Shown one piece after another: positions 6,708-15,031 of a stretch of 64,000 nt of DNA. A model generated the notes under the pieces. It worked only from the letters and a program-made list of their open reading frames with translations, was not told the origin of the DNA and did no database searches. The position numbers and the translations under genes are program-made. How positions within the stretch are numbered: position 1 is the stretch's first letter; each line of letters begins with the position of its first letter. The stretch spans positions 1 through 64,000 of the forward strand of contig CAWIOM010000013.1 of NCBI GenBank assembly GCA_963837735.1, written 5' to 3'. Source of the DNA: VRUE01 sp963837735 (GTDB lineage Bacteria > Actinomycetota > Thermoleophilia > Solirubrobacterales > 70-9).

Positions 6708-8012
6708 GTGAGTAATCCACGCCTGAAGGGGCCCCTGAGGCGCCGTCCATTCCGCCGCCTGGCCGCCTCCTACGCGGTCAACCAGATGGGCGACTGGCTC
6801 GGCCTCGTCGCGCTCTCGGTGCTGGTCTTCGAACTGACCGAAAGCGCCCTCGCCACGACGCTGCTGTTCCTCGGCAACGGATTCCTGCCGGCCCTGCTGG
6901 CCCCGCTCTTCGTCGCCCGGCTGGAGCGGCCGCCGCCGCGCTTCGTGCTGCCGACGATCTACGCGGCCGAGGCCGCGGTCTTCCTGCTGCTGGCGCTGAT
7001 CGCCGAGAGCTTCTCGCTGGCGGCCGTCGTCGCCCTGGCGGCCGTCGACGGAGCGTTGGCCCTGACGGCGAAAACCCTGACCCGGGCCGTCACCGCGGCG
7101 ATGCTCGGGCCAGACGACGAACTGCGGGCGGGCAACGCGATCCTCAACGTGGCCTTCACCGCCGGCTCCGCGGTCGGCCCGGTGATCGCCGGCGCCGCGG
7201 TCGCCGCCTTCGGCGTCCAGTCGGCACTGCTGCTGGACGCCGTCTCCTTCTACGCGATCGCCTGGATCGTTTTCAGCGCCCGCCCCCTGCCTCGGGTGGA
7301 GTCCGAGCCCGGGCGGCTGCGGGACCAGATCCGGGGCGGTGCCTCCTACATCAAGGGCCACACGATCCTCGGGCGGCTGATGAGCGCCCAGGCGGTCGCG
7401 CTCGTCTTCTTCACCCTCGTGGTCCCGGTCGAGGTGGTCTACGCCAAGCAGACCCTGGGCGCCAGCGATACCGGCTACGGGCTGCTGCTGGCCAGCTGGG
7501 GGACCGGGATGGTCGCCGGGAGCGCGGTCTTCGCGACCCTGCGGCGGGCGCCTCTGCCGGCGCTGCTCTTCTTCAGCACGATCGGCGTCGGCATCGGCTA
7601 CCTGGGGATGGCCGCGGCGCCGACGCTGGCGGTGGCCTGCCTGGCGGCCTTCGTCGGCGGCGGCGGCAACGGCGTGCAGTGGGTGACCATCGTCAGCGCC
7701 GTCCAGGACCTGACCTCGGCTTCGATGCAGGCGCGGGTGATCAGCGTGCTCGAATCGCTGGGCTCGGCGATGCCGGGCATCGGCTTCCTGCTCGGCGGCG
7801 TGATCGCGACGGCCGTCGACCCGCGGGCCGCCTTTGTCGTCGCCGGCTGCGGCGCCGTCCTCACGGCACTGGTCGCGGCCCCCCTGCTCGGCAGGCACTG
7901 GCCCCGACATTCGGCCAGGGAGAGCGCTGAGGACGCCTCCGACGACCCCGTTATGGTGGAGTTGATTCCCGCAATCCATGCGGGAATCGCCGTTCAAGCC
8001 CCGTCCCGCTAG
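6708..8012 (+). CDS. MFS exporter (MFS_3/enterobactin-exporter-like)
   Basis: 434 residues with twelve predicted membrane helices. The first helix region SYAVNQMGDWLGLVALSVLVFELT is typical of the MFS_3 branch, which exports siderophores, drugs or small peptides. GTG start after GCAGGGCAAAA, a modest RBS. The C-terminal ~40 residues are hydrophilic and their codons form a perfect hairpin (7964-7988). It is followed after 19 nt by the peptide-binding lipoprotein gene, but that gene has its own strong RBS. Substrate unknown. Confidence 0.8.
   Translation: MSNPRLKGPLRRRPFRRLAASYAVNQMGDWLGLVALSVLVFELTESALATTLLFLGNGFLPALLAPLFVARLERPPPRFVLPTIYAAEAAVFLLLALIAESFSLAAVVALAAVDGALALTAKTLTRAVTAAMLGPDDELRAGNAILNVAFTAGSAVGPVIAGAAVAAFGVQSALLLDAVSFYAIAWIVFSARPLPRVESEPGRLRDQIRGGASYIKGHTILGRLMSAQAVALVFFTLVVPVEVVYAKQTLGASDTGYGLLLASWGTGMVAGSAVFATLRRAPLPALLFFSTIGVGIGYLGMAAAPTLAVACLAAFVGGGGNGVQWVTIVSAVQDLTSASMQARVISVLESLGSAMPGIGFLLGGVIATAVDPRAAFVVAGCGAVLTALVAAPLLGRHWPRHSARESAEDASDDPVMVELIPAIHAGIAVQAPSR
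7964..7988. other. perfect 10-bp hairpin at the end of the MFS gene
   Basis: GATTCCCGCA and TGCGGGAATC pair exactly around a 5-nt loop, inside the last codons of the exporter and 43 nt before the ABC operon start. It could attenuate read-through into the operon; no U-run follows. Its stem and loop size echo the hairpin at 6491-6517. Confidence 0.5.
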
Positions 8013-8031
8013 TCCGATCTGGAGGTAGCAA

Positions 8032-9663
8032 GTGAGGAAGCTGGTCGCATCGATCGCCGTAGTTGGCCTGCTCGCCGTCGCCGCGCTCGGAGTCTCTTCC
8101 TGCGGGAGCAGCTCGGGCGGCAAGGAAGGCGGAACCCTGAGCGGCAGCTACTCCTCCTTCCCCGACTACCTCGACCCGGCCCTCTCCTACACGGCGGAAG
8201 GCTGGACCGCGATGTGGAACACCTACCTGCCGCTGCTCACCTACGCGCACGCGAACGGCCAAGCGGGCAGCGAAGTGATCCCCGGCCTGGCGACCGGCAT
8301 GCCCAAGATCAGCAAGGACGGCAAGACCTACACGCTGTACATGACCAAGGGGCTCAAGTACTCCGACGGCACCCCGATCATGGCCTCCGACTTCACCAAC
8401 GCGGTCGAACGCCTCTTCAAGATCAACTCCCCCGGCTCGCCCTTCTACCTCGAAATCGTCGGCGCCGAAAAGTTCGCCGAAACCAAGAAGGGCGGCATTC
8501 CCGGGATCAAGACCGACGACAAGACCGGCAAGATCGAAATCGAGCTCGAAAACCCGCGCGGCACGTTCACCAACGAGCTCGGCCTGCTCTTCGTCGCCCC
8601 GCTACCCCCGGGCACCCCGGCCAAGAACCTCTCGTCCAACCCGCCGCCGGCCAGCGGCCCCTACGAGATCACGAAGTCCGAACCGGGCCGCGGCTGGACC
8701 TACGCCCGCAACCCGCAGTGGACGAAGACCAACTCGAAGCTGCTCCCCGACCTGCCCAGCGGCCACTTCGACAACATCGACATCACCGTCGTCCGCAACG
8801 ACTCGACCGAGGTCAACAACGTGATCCAGGGCAAGACGATGTGGATGCAGAACCCGCCGCCTGCCGATCGCTACGCGGAAGTGAAGAGCAAATACGAAGG
8901 CACCCAGTTCCGGGTCGAGCCGACGATCAGCACCTACTACTTCTGGATGAACACGGAAAGCCCGACCTTCAAGGACGTCAGGGTCCGCCAGGCCGTCAAC
9001 TACGCGGTCGACCGCAAGGCGCTGGAAAGGATCTACGCGGGCCAGCTCGCCGGCACCCACCAGATCCTGCCGCCGGGCATCCCGGGCTACGAAAAATTCG
9101 ACCTCTACCCGCACAATTTGGAAAAAGCGAAGCAGCTGATCAAGGAAGCCAATCCGGCGGACAAGACGATCACGATCTGGACCGACGACGAAAGCCCCAA
9201 CGACGAAGCCGGCGCCTACTACGAGGACGTGCTCAAGAAGCTCGGCTTCACCACGAAGCTGAAGGTGATCACGGCCGACAACTACTTCACCCTGATCGGC
9301 GATCTCGAAACGCCGGACCTCGACACCGGCTGGGTCGATTGGTACGAGGACTACCCGCATCCCAACGACTTCTTCCAGCCGCTGCTGGCCGGCGAAAGCA
9401 TCCTGCCGACCAACAACACGAACGTCTCGCGGACCGACGAACCGAAGCTCAACGCGAAGATCGACGAACTGCGCGAACAGCCGCTCGGCCCCGAGCAGGA
9501 AGCCGAATACGCCGCGATGGACAAGGAATACATGGAAGGGGCCCCGTGGGTGCCGTACGGCACCCGGACGCTCTCGACCTTCGTCTCCAGCGCCGTCGAC
9601 CTCGAAAGCGTGATCTTCAACCCGACCTTCGGGCACGACCTGACGAGCTTCGAACTCAAGTAG
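8032..9663 (+). CDS. ABC peptide-binding lipoprotein (SBP family 5)
   Basis: 543 residues. Signal segment with lipidation cysteine C24 (VSSCGSSSGG), then the family 5 fold: DYLDPALSYTAEGW near the N-terminus, the KGLKYSDGTPIMASDF motif, VRQAVNYAVDRKALERIYAGQ in the second lobe and a final FNPTFGHDLTSFELK. It should capture oligopeptides outside the membrane and deliver them to the two permeases that follow. GGAGGT sits 6 nt before GTG. The gene favours GAA and AAG codons more than its neighbours, perhaps reflecting high expression. Confidence 0.92.
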   Translation: MRKLVASIAVVGLLAVAALGVSSCGSSSGGKEGGTLSGSYSSFPDYLDPALSYTAEGWTAMWNTYLPLLTYAHANGQAGSEVIPGLATGMPKISKDGKTYTLYMTKGLKYSDGTPIMASDFTNAVERLFKINSPGSPFYLEIVGAEKFAETKKGGIPGIKTDDKTGKIEIELENPRGTFTNELGLLFVAPLPPGTPAKNLSSNPPPASGPYEITKSEPGRGWTYARNPQWTKTNSKLLPDLPSGHFDNIDITVVRNDSTEVNNVIQGKTMWMQNPPPADRYAEVKSKYEGTQFRVEPTISTYYFWMNTESPTFKDVRVRQAVNYAVDRKALERIYAGQLAGTHQILPPGIPGYEKFDLYPHNLEKAKQLIKEANPADKTITIWTDDESPNDEAGAYYEDVLKKLGFTTKLKVITADNYFTLIGDLETPDLDTGWVDWYEDYPHPNDFFQPLLAGESILPTNNTNVSRTDEPKLNAKIDELREQPLGPEQEAEYAAMDKEYMEGAPWVPYGTRTLSTFVSSAVDLESVIFNPTFGHDLTSFELK

Positions 9664-9694
9664 GCGATCGGCGCCCGGCGCCGAAGGTAGGAGG

Positions 9695-10747
9695 GTGAGC
9701 GCGCCCGACCATGCGGAGGCGCCGGCTGCGGCGCAATCGAGCGCCGGGCCCTGGCGGCTGGCGCTCCGGCGCCTGCGCCGCAACCGCACGGCGCTCGCCT
9801 TCCTCGGGCTCTTCGCCCTGATCGTCGTCTTCTGCCTGGCGGCACCCCTCTGGGCCACGCATGTCGCCCACACGGGGCCCAACGCGACCCACACCCTGGG
9901 CAAGGTCACGGTCGATGGCGAAAAGCGCGAAGTCGTCGACATCGAAGGCCAGCCGATCGGGCCGCTCTGGTTCGGAGCCGGCGGCAAGTTCTTCCTCGGC
10001 GCCGACGGCCGCCTCGGACGGGACGAGATGGTCCGCCTCATGTACGGGGGGCGGACCTCGCTCTACATCGGCTTCCTGGCCGCCCTGATCACGACCATCC
10101 TCTCCACCGTCCTCGGCCTGCTCGCCGGCTACTACAGGGGCTGGACCGACACCGTGATCGCGCGGGCCCTGGACGTGGTCTGGGCCTTTCCGGTCCTGCT
10201 CCTGGCCGGCTCGCTGGGCATCGTGCTCGCCGTCGGCGGGCTGAAGCTCGGCCCGATCACGATCGAAAGCGGCTCGCTCTGGATCCCGATCCTGGTGATC
10301 GGGATCGTCTACACGCCCTACATGGCGCGCCCGATCCGCGGCGAGGTCCTCTCGCTGCGCGAAAAGGAGTTCGTCGAGGCGGCGGTCGCCCAGGGCGCCG
10401 GGCCGCTGCGGGTGATGTTCGGCGAGCTGCTCCCCAACCTGCTCTCGACGATCATCGTCTTCTTCGCCCTCAACATCGCCAACAGCATGCTGCTCGAGTC
10501 GGCCCTCTCCTTTCTCGGCGCCGGCGTGCAGCCTCCCGAGGCCTCCTGGGGCACGATGATCGCCTCCGGCTTCAACCTCTTCAGCACCGCGCCGCTGCTG
10601 ACGATCCTGCCGGGCATGATGATCCTGCTCACGGTGCTATCGCTGAATGTGTTCGGCGACGGCCTGCGCGATGCCCTCGACCCGAAATCCAAGGTCCGCT
10701 TCGAGGCCCACGCCGGAACCTATAAGCCCGAGGAGGGCGTCGCCTGA
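9695..10747 (+). CDS. dppC: peptide ABC transporter permease, DppC type
   Basis: 350 residues with six membrane segments and the cytoplasmic EAA loop (EFVEAAVAQGAGPLRVMFGELLPN) that docks the ATPases. An N-terminal helix typical of DppC/OppC (RRNRTALAFLGLFALIVVF) is followed by an enlarged external loop. GTG start directly after GGAGG. The order here is binding protein, C permease, B permease, D, F; C before B is the reverse of the usual dppABCDF. The stop overlaps the next ATG as ATGA. Confidence 0.92.
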   Translation: MSAPDHAEAPAAAQSSAGPWRLALRRLRRNRTALAFLGLFALIVVFCLAAPLWATHVAHTGPNATHTLGKVTVDGEKREVVDIEGQPIGPLWFGAGGKFFLGADGRLGRDEMVRLMYGGRTSLYIGFLAALITTILSTVLGLLAGYYRGWTDTVIARALDVVWAFPVLLLAGSLGIVLAVGGLKLGPITIESGSLWIPILVIGIVYTPYMARPIRGEVLSLREKEFVEAAVAQGAGPLRVMFGELLPNLLSTIIVFFALNIANSMLLESALSFLGAGVQPPEASWGTMIASGFNLFSTAPLLTILPGMMILLTVLSLNVFGDGLRDALDPKSKVRFEAHAGTYKPEEGVA

Positions 10748-11706
10748 TGGCCCGCTTCGCCGCCAGGCGCCTGGTCGGGATGGTCGCCGTCCTCTTCGCC
10801 GTCTCGGTGCTCACCTTCCTGATCTTCAACGTCGTCCCCAATTCCGACCCGGCGCAGCGCATGGCGGGCAAGGTGGCGACGCCTCAGCTGGTCCAGAACA
10901 TCACCGAAGAGTGGGGCTTCGACGACCCGCTGCCGCAGCAGTACCTGACGATGATGAGGAAGATCTTCAGCGGCGACGTGATCTCCTACGCGGGCCAGGA
11001 AAACGTCGACGAACGGATCATCGACGGCATCCCCTCGACCTTCTCGCTCTGCATCGGCGCGGCCGTCCTCTGGATGGTCTTCGGGATCCTCTTCGGCTAC
11101 CTCTCCGCGATCAGGGCCGGGGGTCTGCTCGACAAGGCGCTGACCGTGGTCGCGATCGCCGGCATCTCGATCCCCGTCTTCTGGTTGGCGACGCTCTTCC
11201 TCAACTACCTGACGTTCAAGGTCGAACTCTTCCCCTCCGGCGGCTATGTGCCGCTCACCGAAGACCCGATCCAGTGGGCCTACCACCTGATCCTGCCCTG
11301 GATCACCCTCGCCGTGATCCAGGTCGGCTTCTACAGCCGGGTGCTGCGCTCGAACATGCTCGACGCGATGAACGAGGACTACGTGAGGACGGCGCGGGCC
11401 AAGGGCCTGAGCGAGCGGCGGGTGATGACCCGGCACGTGCTGCGCAACTCGCTGATCCCGATCATCACCCTCTTCGGGCTCGACTTCGGGGCGACGATCG
11501 GCGGCGGCGCGATCCTCACCGAATACATCTTCAACCTCAACGGAATCGGCCAGTACTTCGCCGAATCGATCCGCAACATCGACCTGCCGCCGATCATGGC
11601 GATCACCCTCTTCGGGGCCTTCTTCGTCGTCCTCTTCAACGCCCTGGTCGACATCGCCTACGCCTATCTCGACCCGCGCATCCGCCTCGGGGAGTCGGCG
11701 CAATGA
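10747..11706 (+). CDS. dppB: peptide ABC transporter permease, DppB type
   Basis: 319 residues. The N-terminal FAARRLVGMVAVLFAVSVLTFLIFNVVP and the long extracellular loop before helix 2 are hallmarks of DppB/OppB. The EAA motif reads YVRTARAKGLSERRVMTRHVLRNSLIP. Six membrane helices in total. It overlaps dppC by ATGA and dppD by ATGA, indicating tight translational coupling. Confidence 0.93.
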   Translation: MARFAARRLVGMVAVLFAVSVLTFLIFNVVPNSDPAQRMAGKVATPQLVQNITEEWGFDDPLPQQYLTMMRKIFSGDVISYAGQENVDERIIDGIPSTFSLCIGAAVLWMVFGILFGYLSAIRAGGLLDKALTVVAIAGISIPVFWLATLFLNYLTFKVELFPSGGYVPLTEDPIQWAYHLILPWITLAVIQVGFYSRVLRSNMLDAMNEDYVRTARAKGLSERRVMTRHVLRNSLIPIITLFGLDFGATIGGGAILTEYIFNLNGIGQYFAESIRNIDLPPIMAITLFGAFFVVLFNALVDIAYAYLDPRIRLGESAQ

Positions 11707-12743
11707 GCGCCAGCGAGCCGCTGCTCTCCGTCGAGGGCCTGCGGGTCGGGTTCTCCACCGAAGACGGGCGCCTGCAGGCGGTCGACGGCGTCTCCTTCGA
11801 GATCGGCAAGGGCGAGGTGCTGGCGATCGTCGGCGAGTCGGGCTCGGGCAAGAGCGTCACCGCGCAGACGATCATCGGCCTGACGCGCTCGCCGAACGCG
11901 CACATCGAGGGCTCGGTGAAGCTCGAGGGCGCCGAGCTGCTCGAGGCGCCGGAGCCGGAGCTGCGCCGCGTGCGAGGCGACCGCGTCTCGATGGTCTTCC
12001 AGGACCCGATGACCTCCTTCAACCCGGTCTACCGGGTCGGCGACCAGATCGTCGAGGCGATCCGCGCCCACCGGCGCGAGCTCGACGGCAAGCAGGCCCG
12101 CGAGCGCGTCATCGAGCTGCTCGACTCGGTCGGCATCCCCGACGCCGCCGGGCGGGTCGACTCCTACCCGCACGAGTTCTCGGGCGGGATGCGCCAGCGG
12201 GCGATGATCGCGATGGCCCTGGCGCTCGATCCCGAGGTGCTGATCGCCGACGAGCCGACGACGGCGCTCGACGTGACCGTGCAGGCCCAGGTCCTCGATC
12301 TGATGCGGGACCTCAACCGGGAGCGCGGCCTGGCGACGATCCTGATCACCCACGACCTCGGCGTGGTTGCCGAGACCGCCGACCGGGTGCTGGTCATGTA
12401 CGGGGGGAAGGTCGTCGAGGAAGGCACCCTGGACGAGCTCTTCTACGACCCGCAGCATCCCTACACATGGGGCCTGCTCGGCTCGCTGACCAGGCTCGAC
12501 CGCGAGCCGCCGCATCGCCTGCCCCAGATCTCCGGTGCGCCGCCCTCGCTGATCGCGCTGCCCGGCGGCTGCGCCTTCCGCCCCCGCTGCCCGCACGAGT
12601 TCGACCGCTGCACCGAGGTCCCCGGCCTCGAGGCCCGAGCCGAGGGCGCCTCCGGGCACTGCGACCGCTGCTGGCTCTCCCCCGAGCGCAAGCGCGAGCT
12701 GCGCGAGACGCCCGACGGGATCGGCCTGGAGGCTCGGGCGTGA
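11703..12743 (+). CDS. dppD: peptide ABC transporter ATPase, DppD type
   Basis: 346 residues. Walker A GESGSGKSV, Q-loop VFQDPMTSFNP, signature EFSGGMRQRAMIA, Walker B VLIADEPTTALD and switch His (ITHDLG) are complete. The C-terminal oligopeptide-ABC extension contains the four-Cys cluster (CAFRPRCPHEFDRC and later CDRC) that can bind an iron-sulfur centre in DppD proteins. GTGA overlap with the next gene. Confidence 0.93.
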   Translation: MSASEPLLSVEGLRVGFSTEDGRLQAVDGVSFEIGKGEVLAIVGESGSGKSVTAQTIIGLTRSPNAHIEGSVKLEGAELLEAPEPELRRVRGDRVSMVFQDPMTSFNPVYRVGDQIVEAIRAHRRELDGKQARERVIELLDSVGIPDAAGRVDSYPHEFSGGMRQRAMIAMALALDPEVLIADEPTTALDVTVQAQVLDLMRDLNRERGLATILITHDLGVVAETADRVLVMYGGKVVEEGTLDELFYDPQHPYTWGLLGSLTRLDREPPHRLPQISGAPPSLIALPGGCAFRPRCPHEFDRCTEVPGLEARAEGASGHCDRCWLSPERKRELRETPDGIGLEARA

Positions 12744-13577
12744 GCGAGGCGCTGCTCGAGGTCACCGACCTCGTCAAGCACTTCCCGGTCAAGCGCGGGC
12801 TGCTGATCGACCGCGAGGTCGACCGCGTGCGCGCGGTCGACGGCGTCAGCTACACGGTCCGCAGCGGCGAAACCCTGGGCCTGGTCGGCGAGTCCGGCTG
12901 CGGCAAGTCGACCCTCGGCCGCGCCACCCTGCAGCTGCTCAAGCCGACCTCCGGCTCGGTCCGCTTCGAAGGGCGCGAGATCGCGGGCCTCTCGCGGCGC
13001 CGGATGAGGCCCCTGCGGCGAGAGATGCAGATGGTCTTCCAGGACCCCTATGCCTCGCTCAACCCACGCAAGCGGATCGGCCAGATCGTCGGCGAGCCGA
13101 TGCGCCTGCAGGGGATCGCCAGTGGCACCGCGCTGCGCAACCAGGTCCAGGACCTGCTCGAGCGGGTCGGCCTCTCCGCCGAGCACTACGGCCGCTTCCC
13201 GCACGAGTTCTCAGGCGGCCAGCGCCAGCGGATCGGGATCGCCCGGGCCCTCGCTCTGAAGCCGAAGCTGATCGTCGCCGACGAGCCGGTCTCGGCGCTC
13301 GACGTCTCGATCCGGGCCCAGATCGTCAACCTGCTCCAGGACCTCCAGGACGAGTTCGGCCTCACCTACATCTTCGTCGCCCACGACATCGGGGTCGTCC
13401 GCCACGTCTCCGACCGGATCGCCGTCATGAACGAGGGCAGGATCGTCGAGGAGGGCCCGGCCCAGCGGCGTCTGCTCCAGCCCGGCCGACCCCTTCACGA
13501 AGAAGCTGCTGGCGGCGGTCCCCATCCCCGACCCGAGGGAGAGCCGCGAGCGGCGCTCCGCGGGCGGCGCCGCCTAG
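12740..13577 (+). CDS. dppF: peptide ABC transporter ATPase, DppF type (frameshift near 13461)
   Basis: About 278 residues. Walker A GESGCGKST, VFQDPYASLNPR, signature FSGGQRQRIGIA and Walker B LIVADEPVSALD are intact. After GRIVEEGPA the frame is lost: removing one C from the CCC run at about 13459-13461 gives SGVCSSPADPFTKKLLAAVPIPD, the expected C-terminus, ending in TAG at 13575. Without the correction the ORF reads straight through into the DNA ligase and looks like a false fusion. The conserved tail in the other frame argues for a sequence error. Confidence 0.85.
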
Positions 13578-13600
13578 CGCGCGCTGCGATCATCGGGGCG

Positions 13601-14548
13601 GTGAGCCTGCCCCTTCGACCGCCGATCAAGCCGCAGCTGGCGCTGACCCGGAAAGCGCTGCCGGTCGGCGATGAGTGGGCCTATGAGCCGAAGCTCGACG
13701 GCTTCCGCGCGATCGTCTTCGTCGACGGCGAGGACGTCTACATCCAGTCCCGAGGCGCCAAGGCGCTGGCCCGTTACTTCCCGGAGCTGAGCTTCGAGCC
13801 GGGGCGCCACGTGCTCGACGGCGAGCTCGTGATCCGCGACGCCGAGGGCAAGATCGAGTTCGACGCCCTGCAGAGCCGCATCCACCCGGCCGAGTCGCGA
13901 ATCAACCTCCTCGCCAGGGAGATCCCCGCCGAATACACGGCCTTCGACCTGCTCGCCGAGGGCGATGAGTCGCTGCTCGAGCGGCCGCTGGCGGAGCGGC
14001 GGGAGCGACTCGAGGCGCTGGCGAAGCAAATCGGCCTGACGCTGACGCCGCTGACCAAGGACACGTCGCAGGCGGAGGAGTGGCTGCAGAGGACCGAGGG
14101 GACGATGGCCAAGCAGCTCGACGCCCCCTACATCCCCGGCAAGCGCAAGGGAATGGCGAAGGTGAAGCGCGAGCGGGAGATCGACTGCGTCGTCCTCGGC
14201 TGGCGGCCGGGCAAGGAGGAGGGCACGGTCGGCTCGCTGATCCTAGGCCTCTACGACGGCGAGGAGCTGCGCCCCGTCGGCCACATCTCCGGCTTCAGCG
14301 CCGCCGAGAAACGAGCGATGCCGAAGATGCTCGCCCACCTCGAGACCGGCGAGAGCGGCACCGCCGAGCCGAGCCGCTGGACGGGCGGCCGCGACCTCGA
14401 GTGGGTCGCCCTGCGCCCGGAGCTGGTGATCGAAGTCGGCTACGACCACGCCGCCGCCGGCCGAATCCGCCACGGCGCCCGCTTCCGCCGCTTCCGCGAC
14501 GACAAGGACCCACGCGAGTGCCTGTTTTCCGATCTCGACGAAGGGTGA
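13601..14548 (+). CDS. ATP-dependent DNA ligase (LigC/LigD-ligase type)
   Basis: 315 residues: adenylation domain followed by an OB fold. Motif I is EPKLDGFR with the AMP-accepting K31. Further motifs are LDGELVI, EYTAFDLL (III), TMAKQLDAPY (IV) and KVKREREIDCVVLGW (V). Size and motif spacing match the stand-alone ligases used in non-homologous end joining or base-excision repair in actinobacteria; no Ku or polymerase is adjacent. GTG 13601 is used with GGGGC nearby; this start gives the normal N-terminus LRPPIKPQLALTRKALP. Confidence 0.9.
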   Translation: MSLPLRPPIKPQLALTRKALPVGDEWAYEPKLDGFRAIVFVDGEDVYIQSRGAKALARYFPELSFEPGRHVLDGELVIRDAEGKIEFDALQSRIHPAESRINLLAREIPAEYTAFDLLAEGDESLLERPLAERRERLEALAKQIGLTLTPLTKDTSQAEEWLQRTEGTMAKQLDAPYIPGKRKGMAKVKREREIDCVVLGWRPGKEEGTVGSLILGLYDGEELRPVGHISGFSAAEKRAMPKMLAHLETGESGTAEPSRWTGGRDLEWVALRPELVIEVGYDHAAAGRIRHGARFRRFRDDKDPRECLFSDLDEG

Positions 14549-14553
14549 GTGCG

Positions 14554-14650
14554 GGGGAGGGCGGGGCACCCCTTCGCCGAACTCGCCGTCCAGCTAATTA
14601 GCTGGACGGCTCTGAGTATCCGCCCGTCGAAGGGGCACCCCGCCCTCCCC
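14554..14650. repeat. nested palindrome downstream of the ligase gene
   Basis: Outer arms of 23 nt (14554-14576 and 14628-14650) match at 21 positions. Between them lies a perfect 26-bp palindrome at 14585-14610 centred on CTAA/TTAG. The ligase stop is 6 nt before the first arm. A bidirectional terminator or a REP-like element is possible. Its overall size is close to the shared convergent-junction element, but the core is different. Confidence 0.7.
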
Positions 14651-15031
14651 ACCCAGCCTGCGTCAAGGGATCAGAACAGCGCATCCTGAACGGGAGCTGG
14701 TCGCTGAATCGACGGCTCCGCGTTCGCGCCCTCGTGGGTTCGCGAGGCCTTGTGAGACAACCCTCGCTTGGGCGAGCGGCCCCTCCCCCCACTTTCGCTT
14801 TTCGTCCGGAGCGAGAGCGAGAACGACCCGCGGCCCGCGCTCGCAACTAGCGCGAGGCGGGAGCACCGGGGAGTCAGCGCAGTGCTTCCGCTCCTCGTTC
14901 CAATCAGCTGGTTTCCGAGCAGCTCGTCGAGTTTTCGAACCGCTGGCGGGTGGTTGGCCGCCAGCCTACGGCCAGATCACCGCCGAGCCGCCTGAGATCC
15001 AAACGGAATCAACCCGATACGCACCAACTCG
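14651..15031. other. intergenic stretch without recognised gene
   Basis: No reading frame with protein-like composition on either strand and no tRNA fold. GC-rich with several short inverted repeats. It separates the ligase from the convergent Gly-rich secreted protein gene. Confidence 0.5.

Noticed and set aside
7905..7940. Sequence resembling the core of the convergent-junction element (CAGGGAGAGCGC, GAGGACGCC)
   Set aside because: It lacks the internal GCGTGC/GCACGC hairpin and the outer arms, and lies inside the exporter gene; probably chance.
12740..14548. Apparent fusion of an ABC ATPase to a DNA ligase in one reading frame
   Set aside because: The normal DppF C-terminus and stop are found in the next frame after removing one base near 13461, and the ligase has its own start at 13601. 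The fusion is an artefact of an indel.
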